This document shows positions 48,971 through 58,542 of a stretch of DNA of 64,000 nucleotides, in pieces. The first letter of the stretch is position 1; the number at the start of each line of letters is the position of its first letter. The DNA is from Gyromitra esculenta (Eukaryota; Ascomycota; Pezizomycetes; Pezizales; Discinaceae). The notes beneath the pieces were generated by a model. It was not told the origin of the DNA and did no database searches. It saw only the letters and a program-made list of their open reading frames with translations. The position numbers and the translations under genes were made by a program. The stretch spans positions 248,001-312,000 of the forward strand of contig JBCAML010000017.1 in the NCBI GenBank assembly GCA_038503075.1, given 5' to 3'.

Positions 48971-50172
48971 ATGCTCCTTACAAAAGCTCTTTCAAGAAGG
49001 ACTAATCGCTGATGAATTTCCTGAAAAGATACTCCTAGCGCTAGTAAATAAGGTCCAATACTCAAAGGAGATCACACTAAGCGAGTGCACCAATAAGGAT
49101 GGAAGACTATACTATCGAGACAACATTTATGTTCCAAACTTTGACCCCCTCCGGCTAGAACTTATCAGAAGACACCAAGATACCCCTGCGGCAGGACATC
49201 TCGGACGAGATAAGACTTTCGAACTTCTTTCCAGAAGCTTCTATTGGCCTAAAATGAGAGAATTGATTGGCAAATATGTCCGAAACTGTCATATCTGTCA
49301 GAAAGCGAAGCCAGTGAACCAACGCACTCAAGGTGTTCTCCACCCTCTTCCTATTCCAAACCGTCCCTGGCAGGAAATTTCAATGGACTTCGTAACAGGC
49401 CTCCCAGAATCAGATGGATATGATGCAATCATGGTCGTGGTCGATCGCTTATCAAAGATGCGACACCTCATTCCCTGTAACACGACCATCAATTCCAGAG
49501 ATGTTGCTAATTTATATCTTCAACACATCTGGAAACTCCATGGATTACCATTGCACGTTACCTCTGACCGCGGGACTCAATTCACTGCCCATTTTTGGAA
49601 AGAACTCTGCCAGCGTCTCGGAATCCAAGCACGAATGTCCACTGCTTTCCATCCTGAAACGGACGGACAAACCGAAAGACTCAATGCCGTGATGGAACAG
49701 TATCTTCGTTCTTATGTATCCTATCAACAGGAAGACTGGAGTAAATGGTTACCGATGGCTGAATTCTCCGCTAATAACCAAGAATCAGCTAGTACTAAAG
49801 TCTCCCCATTCTTCGCTAATTACGGTTACCATCCACGTTTCGATACCTCTGTTGTCCCGATCAAAACTACTCCCCAAAGCTTGGATGCCGCTTCTTTTGC
49901 CAGTAAGATGGAAGAATTAAACGACTATCTTCACACCCAAATCAGAACGGCACAAGACATTCAAGAGAAGGCTGCAAATAAACACCGGATGCCAGCCCCT
50001 GCATACCAGGTTGACGACCAGGTTTTCTTGTCGATGAAAAATATCCCAACAACCCGTAATGCGAGGAAGCTGGATTGGAAATGGATGGGCCCCTACGCGG
50101 TGAAAAAGATAGTCTCCCCTTTCGCTTATGAGATTGATCTTCCTTCTTCGGTTAAATACCACCCTGTATTTC
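48971..50172 (+). pseudogene. pol: pol part 2 (integrase) of the plus-strand chromovirus
   Basis: Continues pol after the solo LTR: integrase zinc domain (HQDTPAAGHLGRDKTF...CHICQKAK), the catalytic core with D-D-E ([44 protein letters not shown]), and the GPY/F module (WMGPYAVKKIVSPFAYEIDL). It is cut at YHPVF by the LTR that begins at 50173; the remaining C-terminus is found 8 kb away at 58221-58542. Confidence 0.92.
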
Positions 50173-50500
50173 TTTCACAGATGGAACCGGGTAATGGGTT
50201 AGGACGAAGGGACTGGTGTTTACGGAGAATTTGCTTGGGTATAATGGCTTTGTTGTTCGGTTACGTTTCGGTTGTTGTCAGGTTGTTGGCTTGTGTTACG
50301 GGAAAGCGGGGTATTTAAGTGAAGGATTTTAGTTGTCTTCATACTGTTCTTCTTCTTTCCTTAAGCAACGTTCTCGTTTACCTTCTCTTGTAAAACTGTC
50401 GAAATACTATCTCGGTTCTCCCTCAGAACCCTCGCTGTCGCTGCCTACTTCGCTGCACTTATCTCGCCTTGAGATAGACCCTTCGTAGAACTTGTAGAAA
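50173..50500 (+). repeat. left part of an LTR inserted in pol, target duplication ATTTC
   Basis: Begins TTTCACAGATGG directly after ATTTC (50168-50172). It breaks off at CTTGTAGAAA, where other LTRs were inserted, and its last ~94 bp are at 58127-58220. It is closely related to the solo LTR at 48545 (same end, inverted). Confidence 0.92.
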
Positions 50501-50913
50501 TCTCCCAAGAAGCGAGGTTTTGTCTTCAAGCTCTCAGGTATCCCCCGAGATGAGCAGTGCTACTTGAAGGGAAAACTAAGCGACGAGAGTGTTCACGAGA
50601 TTCCACAGGCTCTACGAAGTGTTCAAGTATAGAGGACTTGAGGACAGCGACAGCGTAAGGTTATGAGGTATAACCGAGGGTTGTATTGTAAAATACAAGA
50701 GTGTACGATAGAAGACGTTGCTTAAAGAAAGAAGAAGGAAAAGTACAACAAGAGGGGAAAACCCTTCACTTATATACTGAGTTCCAACCCTTTCGATGAC
50801 AAAGACATGACTCATTGTAATGAAAACCCACAGAAACACAAAGAACAATAGAGAAACACCATAACCATATGCCTATACAACTAACGATCCAACGAAAACA
50901 ACCATCCATGAAA
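50501..50913 (-). repeat. LTR of a divergent subfamily (B), flank AGAAA
   Basis: 413 bp, starting TCTCCCAAGAAG and ending CCATCCATGAAA. It shares the block GACGTTGCTTAA and the general layout with the others but differs through much of its length, including the hairpin region. AGAAA precedes it (50496-50500) and recurs at 58122-58126 after the next LTR. A second subfamily B copy in plus orientation is at 62910-63219. Confidence 0.85.
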
Positions 50914-50916
50914 TAA

Positions 50917-51191
50917 TCTCACGGTTGGGTCACTCGTTAAGCCCTTCAATATCCCTGAAGGTGAGCAGTGCTACTTAAGCGAGGTATCAATGCGTTCAAA
51001 GAGTGCGGCGTTTCTACAGGTTCTACGATGGGTCTATCTCAAGGCGAGATAAGTGCAGCAAAGTGAACAGCGACAGCGAGGGTTCTAAGATAGAACCGAG
51101 ATAGTATTCCGACAAATACAGAAGAAGGTAAACGAGAACGTTGCTTAAGGAAAGAAGAAGAAGACATGAGCGAAGGAAATCCATCTCTTAA
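50917..51191 (-). repeat. left part of an LTR (subfamily A) split by the full-length element
   Basis: Starts TCTCACGG three bases (TAA) after the subfamily B LTR. It is interrupted after CTTAA (51187-51191) and resumes at 57983-58121. Confidence 0.9.
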
Positions 51192-51598
51192 TCTCACGGT
51201 TGAGCCTCGAGTTAAGCCCTTCAGTATCCCTGAAGGTGAGCAGTGCTACTTAAGCGAGGTTACAACACGTTCAAAGAGTGCAGTATTTCTACAAGTTCTA
51301 CGGGGGATTATCTCAAGGCGAGATGAGTGCAGCGGAGTGAACAGCGACAGCGAGGGTTCTGAGGTAGAACCGAGATAGTATTTTCGATGAGTACAGGAGA
51401 AGGTAAACGAACGTTCTTGGGAAGGAAAAGAAGAAAGGTAAAACACAAGCGAAATCCACCGTTTAAATACCCCGCTTTTCTTAACAAAAACCAATAACCG
51501 ATAACAACCGAAAGACAATAACATTATACAGCGACCTGCGATCCTTAACAACCATCGAACCGAAACCTAACCCTATGCCCAATCTTTAATCCGTGAAA
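51192..51598 (-). repeat. 3' LTR of the full-length chromovirus
   Basis: 407 bp. Matches the 5' LTR except near 51408-51422, where the AAGCAACGT block is altered and 4 bp shorter. The pol stop codon (51586-51588) lies inside it. Hairpin CTTCAG-TATCC-CTGAAG at 51219-51235. Confidence 0.9.
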
Positions 51599-54500
51599 GT
51601 AGCCCCCCGTCTCAAGCGTGAGCTCCTGCGAACCTTAGGGTTGGTAGTAGTTGCCGTAGTTAGAAATACATCAAGGGCAGTAGTATCCTGAAGATCTTCG
51701 GCGGGTTCCCAGGTAGGGTGAGCATAACCAGTCCATTCGACCAGGTATTGTTGTTGTCCTCGGTACATTCGTTGGTCGAGGATTTTCTCGATAAAGTATT
51801 CCTCTTGTTCATTAACAACAATCGGTGACGGAGGGGGAATAACTTGTTCTGGAAGAGGGTCATTGGCAGCGGGTTTAAGAAGCGAGACGTGGAAAACAGG
51901 ATGATACTTGCGAGGGTGGAAGATCGATTTAAATACGCGAAAGGCGACACTATTTTTTACAGGGTAGGGTCCCATCCAACTTCAGTCAAGCTTTCGAGCA
52001 TTGCGAACAGTTCGGATATTTTTCATCGATATGAACACTTGATCGTCGACTTGGTATGCTGGGGCAGGGGTTCGGTGCTTATTAGTAGCGGTTTCATGGA
52101 CATCCTGGGCGGTTCGTATCTGCGTTCGGAGATAATCGTATAAGTCTTGCATTCTAGTTGCGAAGGTGAAGGAGTCTAAGCTTTGGGCAATTGTTGTAGG
52201 AGGAATAATGGAAGTATCAAAACGAGGGTGATAGCCATAGTTCGCAAAGAAAGGCGAGACTTTGGTACTAGCTGATTCCTGGTTATTGGCAGAGAATTCC
52301 GCCATCGGTAACCATCTACTCCAGTCTCCTTGTTGGTAAGACACATAAGAGCGCAGGTATTGTTCCATGACTGCGTTCAGTCTTTCCGTTTGTCCGTAGT
52401 TTCTGGATGAAATGCGGTAGACATCCGGGCTTGAATTCCCAGGCGTTTGCAAAGTTCCTTCCAGAAATGGGCGGTGAACTGCGTGCCTCGATCAGAAGTG
52501 ATGTGCGTAGGTAACCCGTGAAGCTTCCAGACATGTTGTAAATATAAGTCAGCGACGTCCCGTGAATTGACTGTAGTATTACATGGGATCAAATGTCGCA
52601 TTTTTGACAAACGATCTACGATGACTAAAATAGCATCGTAGCCCTCGGATTCTGGAAGTCCTGTGACAAAATCCATTGAGATCTCTTGCCAGGGACGATT
52701 TGGGATAGGTAGGGGGCGAAGGACTCCTTGCGTGCGTTGGGTGACTGGTTTGGCTTTTTGGCATGTATGGCAGTTGCGTACATATCGACTGATAGATTCT
52801 CTCATCTTTGGCCAGTAAAAACTTCTACTTATTAGTTCGAAGGTTTTGTCTCGTCCTGGGTGACCTGCGGCAGGGGCATCATGGTGTCTTCTGATAAGCT
52901 CTAGTCGGAGAGGATCGAAGTTGGGTACATAGAGATTTCCTCGATAGCATAATCGGTTATTCTCATTGGTACATTCGCTTAAAGTGATCTCCTTTGACTG
53001 TTGGTCTTTGTTCCTCAACGCTGCGAGTATTTTTTCCGGAAACTTGTCAGCGATATATCCTTCTAGAAAAAGCTTTTCTAGGGGAGCGTCCAGTTCAGCG
53101 GCTTCATTTGACAAAGAAGCCGACAACAAACTTATCTTGGGGTCAATGTTTTCCTTCTTTAGCACCACTTGACTCTGGTGTGCTAATCTTTCATCCCCTT
53201 CCTTGGGGAGATCTCCTGATCTCCGAGTTAATGCGTCCGGTTTTCCTCCTTCTTTGCCTGGTCGGTATGTAATTACAAAATCGAAACGAGATAAGTATTC
53301 GGCCCATCTGGCTTGGCGACGGTTGAGCTGCTTAGTACTCATAAAATATTCGAGGTTCTTGTGGTCACTAATGACGTCGATAGGATGTTTCGAACCCTCG
53401 AGTTCCGGGCGCCATTCCTCGAATACTCTGATAATAGCCAATAGCTCCTTGTCGTAAATCTCATAGTTGCATTCGGCTGGCGAGTGCTTCTTGGAGAAGA
53501 AGGCTACAGGGTGTAAAATGCCGGCATCGTCGTATTGAGATAGCACTCCTCCAGACACAAAATCCGAGGCATCAGTTTCAACTATAATCTTCTTATCAGG
53601 ATCGAAATGGATTAGAATGGGTGCTGTGGTAAAGGCATGCTTTAAATTCTCAAAGGCGATGTCTGCTTCGACGGTCCATTCAAAGCTAACCCCTTTCTTT
53701 GTCAACGCAGTAAGTGGAGAGGCAAGTTTTGAGAACCCTAGGATAAATCGTCGATAGAAATTGGCGAACCCTAAGAACGCTTGCACATCCTTAACACTCT
53801 TTGGGGTACCCCATTCTCGTACGGCTTTGAGTTTTTCCTCGTCCATCTTGATTCCATGGGGGGTAAGAATTAGTCCTAGGTACTTGGTAGTTTGTACTTG
53901 GAACTCGCATTTCTCCGGCTTTAGCAAGATTTGGTTCTCCTTGAGGGTTTGGAGCACCTTTCTGACATGGACTTGGTGTTCCTCGAAGGTATCGCTATAG
54001 ATAAGGATATCATCGAGGTAGGCGGTGCAGAAAATATCTAGGTATTCTCTTAGGCAGTCGTTGACAAAGCGTTGAAAAGTGCCAGGTGCATTGGTTAAGC
54101 CGAATGGCATAACTTGATATTCGTAGAGACCATATCTGTAAGACCGGTACTTCTTACCGCACAGGAAATCTCCAAGAAGCTTTAGATAACAATCTAGACG
54201 CTATAACTCTTTCCAACACAATACACAGGCGCAAGCCCTAACTGCTTCTTATGAACCGCTAAAAAATAACCGTAGGGTTCAAAGTAGGGATCGAGCAAAG
54301 TTCCGTGAAGAACTTCCAATAGTAAGGTTTTAATAACTATTTGAAGAGGGCCAAAGCTAAGCGAGATAAAAGTAATTCGCAAGTAATAGAGTAAATTGCA
54401 CGGAAGTAATTTTGCTAGAAACAATATAATATTGATAACGCTCGTTCTTCGTCGCTAATGATCAGACTCAGAGTTTACATCCACTGCGAGAGTATTTATA

Positions 54501-56212
54501 ATGCCTCCTCTCTACTATGTTTGGGTGTAGTGTGGTGTAGAGGCGCTAACTACTATGACAACATAAAACCACTTCGCCTTATCTCCATACCCGATACCCC
54601 ATTGAGTTCCCTGGCCCCGATCCGCGATTCTCCGAGCAGTATGCATGTCGGTAACACGGGAGTTACGTATTCGTCTTCATTGCGTTCGTCTCTTCGAGAC
54701 GATCATTTCACCTATCCGAATCGTCGCGTAGCATTGCGTTCTCTTATCTTTGTCAGTCTGTAACTCCGCCAGTTTTGGTCTGATTCGCAATCCGTTTGAA
54801 CCACAGCGAAGCCAGACACTTCCCCTACATACCCTCCGGGTCCCATTCCGCCGGACGGTTTTGCTTGACGGCCTAGGGGTTACTTTTGCCCTCCGGGACA
54901 GGTCTTTTCTGGTGCTGTCCCCCCTTCTCCAAATACTATACCTACTGGAAGGATTGGAGGCAGGGTAACAGGCTCCAGTCCCGATCCGGAAGGTGCTAAA
55001 GCAGGGTAACTCCAAAGATAGGGTAACTCCAGGGCCAGGAACTCCTTCAAAAGGTACAGGTATAACAATATCGGGTACGGAAAGCGGTTTTCCATTCATC
55101 CCCTTCAGCAATGCGTATTTGGTGATAACCATCGCGGAGGTCGAGTTTGGTATACCACTGTGCTTTTGCTAGTCTATCAAGTGTCTCTCGGATAAGGGGA
55201 GAGGTATAGCGGTCCTTGACTGTAATCGCATTAAGGCCTCGATAGTCTACACATAAGCGGAGGGAGCCGTCAGCTTTTTTGACGAAAAGGACAGGGGATC
55301 CAGCAGGTGAAGAGCTAGCCCGGATGAAACCTTTTTCAAGGTTGTCCTCGATGTATTTCTTCAGGACTATTAGCTCCTCCCGAGACATTCCATACAGAGG
55401 GCCGAATGGAGCTTCCTTCCCTTCTTGGAGTTGTATTTTATGGTCATAGGGTCGGCGTGGGGATAGACCTTGAGCTTTCTTCTTGTCAAACATATCCAAG
55501 AAGTCATGATATTCAGCAGGGATCCTCGTTTTCCATTCTTCTTTCGTGGTTTTCTCCTCTAGGATTTTATTAATCTCATAGAGGGACATCGCATAGGCTT
55601 GCAGAGAACGTTTTCGAGTGAGGGTTCTGAAGCTGGCTGCGTTGATAAAAGACATGTTTAATTTTGGAGGAGCGGGAATCGATGGAATAGATACCACGGG
55701 GGAATGAGGGGCGCAGTGGGTAGTGCAGAGTTTAGAGTTAAACTCAATGCGTTTGTCGGCGAAATGAAGCTGGACATCATGATGATTCATCCATGGTATC
55801 CCTAAGACTAAGGGGTAGTGGCCTAGTCGGGTCACAAAGCAGGGGGCTTGTTCTTGGTGGTTTTGAATGGACAAGTTGAGGTTAGTGATGTGGGTGATGT
55901 CTCCTGAGGCGACAGGGCGACCATCGATGACTTCAAGCTGTCGAGGTATTTTTAAAGAGGTGAGGGGTAAGGAGTGGTGACTCGCGAATTCTTTATCTAT
56001 GAAAGCAAATCCTGAGGCTCCGGTATCCAATAGTGCGTGGGTTTTAATGATTTTATTGTTATAGGAGATGTTACATGATATAACAAAGTGCTCCCCATCC
56101 AACTGATCCTCCATACACATATCCGATACTGAAAAACCTGAAATAGAAAATGCTGACAAGGGTAAAGAAATAGGAACCAAGGCGGGGTCACTGTTCGGCC
56201 TTGGTTGAACTA
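51586..56212 (-). pseudogene. pol: pol of the full-length chromovirus (PR-RT-RH-IN-chromodomain), several lesions
   Basis: Entered by -1 shift at the gag end. Protease LLDTGASGFAFIDKEF; RT up to TAFRTRY (55.07 kb), interrupted by the element at 54137-55067, then [20 protein letters not shown] and YLDDILIYS; RNase H ([18 protein letters not shown]); integrase zinc domain ([16 protein letters not shown]...CHTCQKAK) and core ([22 protein letters not shown]). Near 52394 one base is missing before GQTERLN. At 51982-51984 a TGA replaces the Trp seen in the plus copy (KLDW). Small frame changes follow around MGPYPVK, then a chromodomain reads EEYFIEKILDQRMYRGQQQY, LVEWTGYAHPTWEPAEDL. The chromodomain places it in the chromovirus lineage and is thought to steer integration to modified chromatin (family knowledge). 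Confidence 0.92.
54137..55067. mobile_element. 931-bp TG...CA element in RT, target duplication ATATC
   Basis: Begins TGTAAGACCGG and ends GGTATAACA. ATATC is present on both sides (54132-54136 and 55068-55072), and its removal restores the RT reading T-R-Y-G-L. TG...CA ends and 5-bp duplication fit a solo LTR of a different retrotransposon. About 18 bp of its ends are also imperfectly inverted (TGTAAGACCGGTAC against TGTTATACCTGTAC), so a DNA element is not excluded. It has a TATA-like TATTTATAATG near 54493. No protein domain recognised in its frames. A second copy is at 59355-60281. Confidence 0.88.
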
Positions 56213-56219
56213 GTTTAAA
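56210..56219 (-). other. gag-pol -1 frameshift site TTTAAAC + TAG
   Basis: On the minus strand the heptamer TTTAAAC (56219-56213) sits in the X-XXY-YYZ register of gag (TCT-TTA-AAC) and is followed at once by the gag TAG. Pol is open in the -1 frame across it. The same arrangement recurs at 46351-46360 in the plus-strand copy. Confidence 0.85.
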
Positions 56220-57502
56220 GACTCGTTGGAGGAGTCTGCTGATTCTAACGCGAAAAACTGAGGAGGGAGTGGTGGTGGTGGCAGGGAGGAGGCTAGGGGC
56301 GTGCGGGTCGCAGGAGGGGCAGTGAGAGCTCCTCTCATGGTTGGCTTCTTGGGAGCGGAAGGGCAATTGGCGTAGGAGTGATCAGGGCCGGCGCAAAACA
56401 TACATTTTCCGGTGGAACGACGCCACTGCTTTTCTTCCTCTGACAGCTTCCTTCTTCCGTTGACCATTGTATATCGTTGGTCCTGAGGGGGGCGAGAGGT
56501 GTTGCTAGTACGGCCGAAGGACAGATCCATAGGGGCTAGTCCTCCAGGAGTGAAGGAAGAGGCAGGAGTGAAGGCGGCAGGGGCGCTGAATTGTCCCATG
56601 GTATCACGGGTATTCCCTCGCTTTTCTGCTTTGCGAGCACGGATGCGGTTATCCATTCGGGTGAGGGTCGTGATTGTATCATTGAGGTTGGTGGGGACGA
56701 TGGGGGCGAACACCATAGCTTCCTTCAGTTCTTCAGACATGCCGTGTTCGAGTGCATCCATTTTCGAGTTTTCATCGAAATTGAGTTGTCCCATGATTCT
56801 TTGAAAGTCTGCTAAATAAGCAGAAAACTCTCGCTTTCCCTGACGCAGCTGATGAAGTTCCCTTCGAGCAGTGCCGGTTGGGTCTGGGTCTCCGAAGGCG
56901 GTTTCCAGGGCGGCAATGAGCTGTTCCGCGCTGGTCCATGTGGTAAGGCCGGAGGGAAGAACTGTGTGGCGAACCTGTTCGAGAGCGGCTCCTTCCAATC
57001 GATTAATAGTGTAGAGGATCATTGTGGTCTCGTTGGCGAAGCGGTCCCGGTTAACGGTTAGCTTGGAGCGTAGCTGGAGTATAAAGCCCGGGAGCTTGGC
57101 TCGGGATCCGTCAAATTTCTCAGGGTCTGGCATGCGTTCTGAGCGATGGGTGTTTGATGGCGGGGGGGGGGTAGCGGTGAGGTTGGGTGGAGCGGGGGGT
57201 GCTTGGATGGCGGATCGAGCCTCATTCCGTTCTTGTCGTAGTCGGGCGATGAGGCTAGCGGCTTCGGTGACTCGTTGATCCTGTTCCGTAGCATGACGGA
57301 GGGCATTATCGATCTGGATCTGAGCAGTATTGAGTTTTACCTCATTTTCCCGCTCGCTTTCCTGGAGAACATCGATCTGGTCCTCCAGGGCTTGATTTAG
57401 TTCTCTGAGTTCATTATAAAGCTCTACAGGATCATCCCGGTAGGCTTGTGCGAAAGCTTCCCTGGTGGGGAATCTTTTTGCTGCGACGGCGGCTCCTTCC
57501 AT
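56210..57502 (-). CDS. gag: gag of the full-length chromovirus, intact frame
   Basis: A 430-aa frame from ATG at 57502 to TAG at 56210-56212. N-terminal coiled-coil-like region (ELRELNQALEDQIDVLQES), then a capsid region (KLPGFILQLRSKLTVN, GREFSAYLADFQRIMGQL-like stretch, EELKEAMVFAP) and one CCHC zinc knuckle, C-x2-C-x4-H-x4-C in CMFCAGPDHSYANC. A Pro-rich end reads PPPPLPPQFFALESADSSNESLN. The last two codons before the stop form the slippery TTTAAAC. This is the only complete retroelement frame in the window. Confidence 0.93.
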   Translation of the reverse strand: MEGAAVAAKRFPTREAFAQAYRDDPVELYNELRELNQALEDQIDVLQESERENEVKLNTAQIQIDNALRHATEQDQRVTEAASLIARLRQERNEARSAIQAPPAPPNLTATPPPPSNTHRSERMPDPEKFDGSRAKLPGFILQLRSKLTVNRDRFANETTMILYTINRLEGAALEQVRHTVLPSGLTTWTSAEQLIAALETAFGDPDPTGTARRELHQLRQGKREFSAYLADFQRIMGQLNFDENSKMDALEHGMSEELKEAMVFAPIVPTNLNDTITTLTRMDNRIRARKAEKRGNTRDTMGQFSAPAAFTPASSFTPGGLAPMDLSFGRTSNTSRPPQDQRYTMVNGRRKLSEEEKQWRRSTGKCMFCAGPDHSYANCPSAPKKPTMRGALTAPPATRTPLASSLPPPPLPPQFFALESADSSNESLN

Positions 57503-57555
57503 GATGATGTTGGGAGGTTCTGTGGGGATCGGGTGGTAGAAGATGTAGATGTTGG

Positions 57556-57566
57556 AAGCAACGTAA
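57556..57566 (-). promoter_or_regulatory. putative self-primer binding site of the chromovirus
   Basis: Directly after the 5' LTR the minus strand reads TT then ACGTTGCTT (57564-57556). The nine bases are the exact reverse complement of AAGCAACGT inside the LTR (57796-57788), the block conserved in nearly all LTR copies. The two-base gap to the LTR edge is usual for retroelement primer sites. No tRNA 3' end could be matched by eye. Confidence 0.65.
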
Positions 57567-57977
57567 TCTCACGGTTGAGCCTCGAGTTAAGCCCTTCAGT
57601 ATCCCTGAAGGTGAGCAGTGCTACTTAAGCGAGGTTACAACACGTTCAAAGAGTGCAGTATTTCTACAAGTTCTACGGGGGATTATCTCAAGGCGAGATG
57701 AGTGCAGCGGAGTGAACAGCGACAGCGAGGGTTCTGAGGTAGAACCGAGATAGTATTTTCGATGAGTACAGGAGAAGGTAAACGAGAACGTTGCTTAAGG
57801 AAGGAAAAGAAGAAAGGTAAAACACAAGCGAAATCCACCGTTTAAATACCCCGCTTTTCTTAACAAAAACCAATAACCGATAACAACCGAAAGACAATAA
57901 CATTATACAGCGACCTGCGATCCTTAACAACCATCGAACCGAAACCTAACCCTATGCCCAATCTTTAATCCGTGAAA
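57567..57977 (-). repeat. 5' LTR of the full-length chromovirus
   Basis: 411 bp, element-sense TTTCACGG...CCGTGAGA. A TATA-like TATTTAAA lies at 57848-57841 and the AAGCAACGT block about 50 bp downstream of it, a plausible transcript start. Confidence 0.92.
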
Positions 57978-57982
57978 CTTAA

Positions 57983-58121
57983 ATACCCCGCTTTTCAACC
58001 ATTATAACTCATAGCCAAAGAATAACCGAAGGCAACCAAAACACAAAGACATTATAACTTTAACCGAAACCACAACCCCTTACAATATCCTTGACCCGAT
58101 TATTCCTTTGTATCCGTGAAA
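57983..58121 (-). repeat. right part of the split subfamily A LTR
   Basis: Continues the LTR begun at 50917 after one CTTAA copy (57978-57982). It ends CCGTGAAA at 58121, followed by AGAAA (58122-58126). Confidence 0.9.
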
Positions 58122-58126
58122 AGAAA

Positions 58127-58220
58127 CACTGCACTCCTCAAACGTGTTAGCACCTCGCTTAAGTAGCACTGCTCACCTTCAGGGATACTGAAGGGCTTAA
58201 CGAGGGACTGAACTGTGAGA
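58127..58220 (+). repeat. right part of the LTR inserted in pol
   Basis: Continues the LTR begun at 50173; ends CTGTGAGA, followed by the second ATTTC (58221-58225). Together the two parts make 422 bp. Confidence 0.92.
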
Positions 58221-58542
58221 ATTTCACGTCTTCCTTCTCAAGCCTGTACCCAACGATGCTCTCCCTGGACAAATTATTCCCCCTCCTGCTCCAATTGTCG
58301 TTAACGACCAGGAAGAATACTTTATCGAAAGGATTTTAGATCACCGAATCCATCGAAGACAATTACAATACCTTGTCGAATGGACCGGTTATGCTCACCC
58401 TACCTGGGAGCCTGCAGAAGATCTCCAAGACGTTAAAGCTCTCGACCACTTTTTGGCAAAAAATCCTACTACGGTCCCTAGTGTTCGCAGGAGCTCACGC
58501 TTGAAGGGGGGAGCTACTTTCATGGATGGAAATGAGGAATGA
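58221..58542 (+). pseudogene. pol: pol part 3 (chromodomain) of the plus-strand chromovirus
   Basis: Picks up the frame lost at 50172: FHVFLLKPVPNDALPGQIIP, then the chromodomain EEYFIERILDHRIHRRQLQY, LVEWTGYAHPTWEPAEDL, then SVRRSSRLKGGATF. The stop (58540-58542) lies inside the following LTR. Its separation from the integrase core by 8 kb is explained entirely by the nested insertions. Confidence 0.93.

Larger units (their letters stand above)
51192..57977 (-). mobile_element. full-length Ty3/gypsy chromovirus, minus strand, target duplication CTTAA
   Basis: 6786 bp. LTRs 57567-57977 (5') and 51192-51598 (3') are almost identical apart from one small block, pointing to a recent insertion. 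CTTAA lies at 51187-51191 and 57978-57982. The order is LTR, gag, pol (PR-RT-RH-IN-chromodomain), LTR. Despite its youth the copy is defective: a 931-bp insertion in RT, a frameshift in the integrase core, a stop in the integrase C-terminal part and small indels beyond it. The recovered target (CTTAA between AATCCATCT and ATACCCCGC) matches the intact sequence of other LTRs. Confidence 0.93.

Noticed and set aside
54458..55132. open frames of 100-150 aa inside the TG...CA element, on both strands
   Set aside because: They lack any domain and the minus-strand frame reads across the insertion edge into RT; treated as chance frames in an LTR-like sequence.
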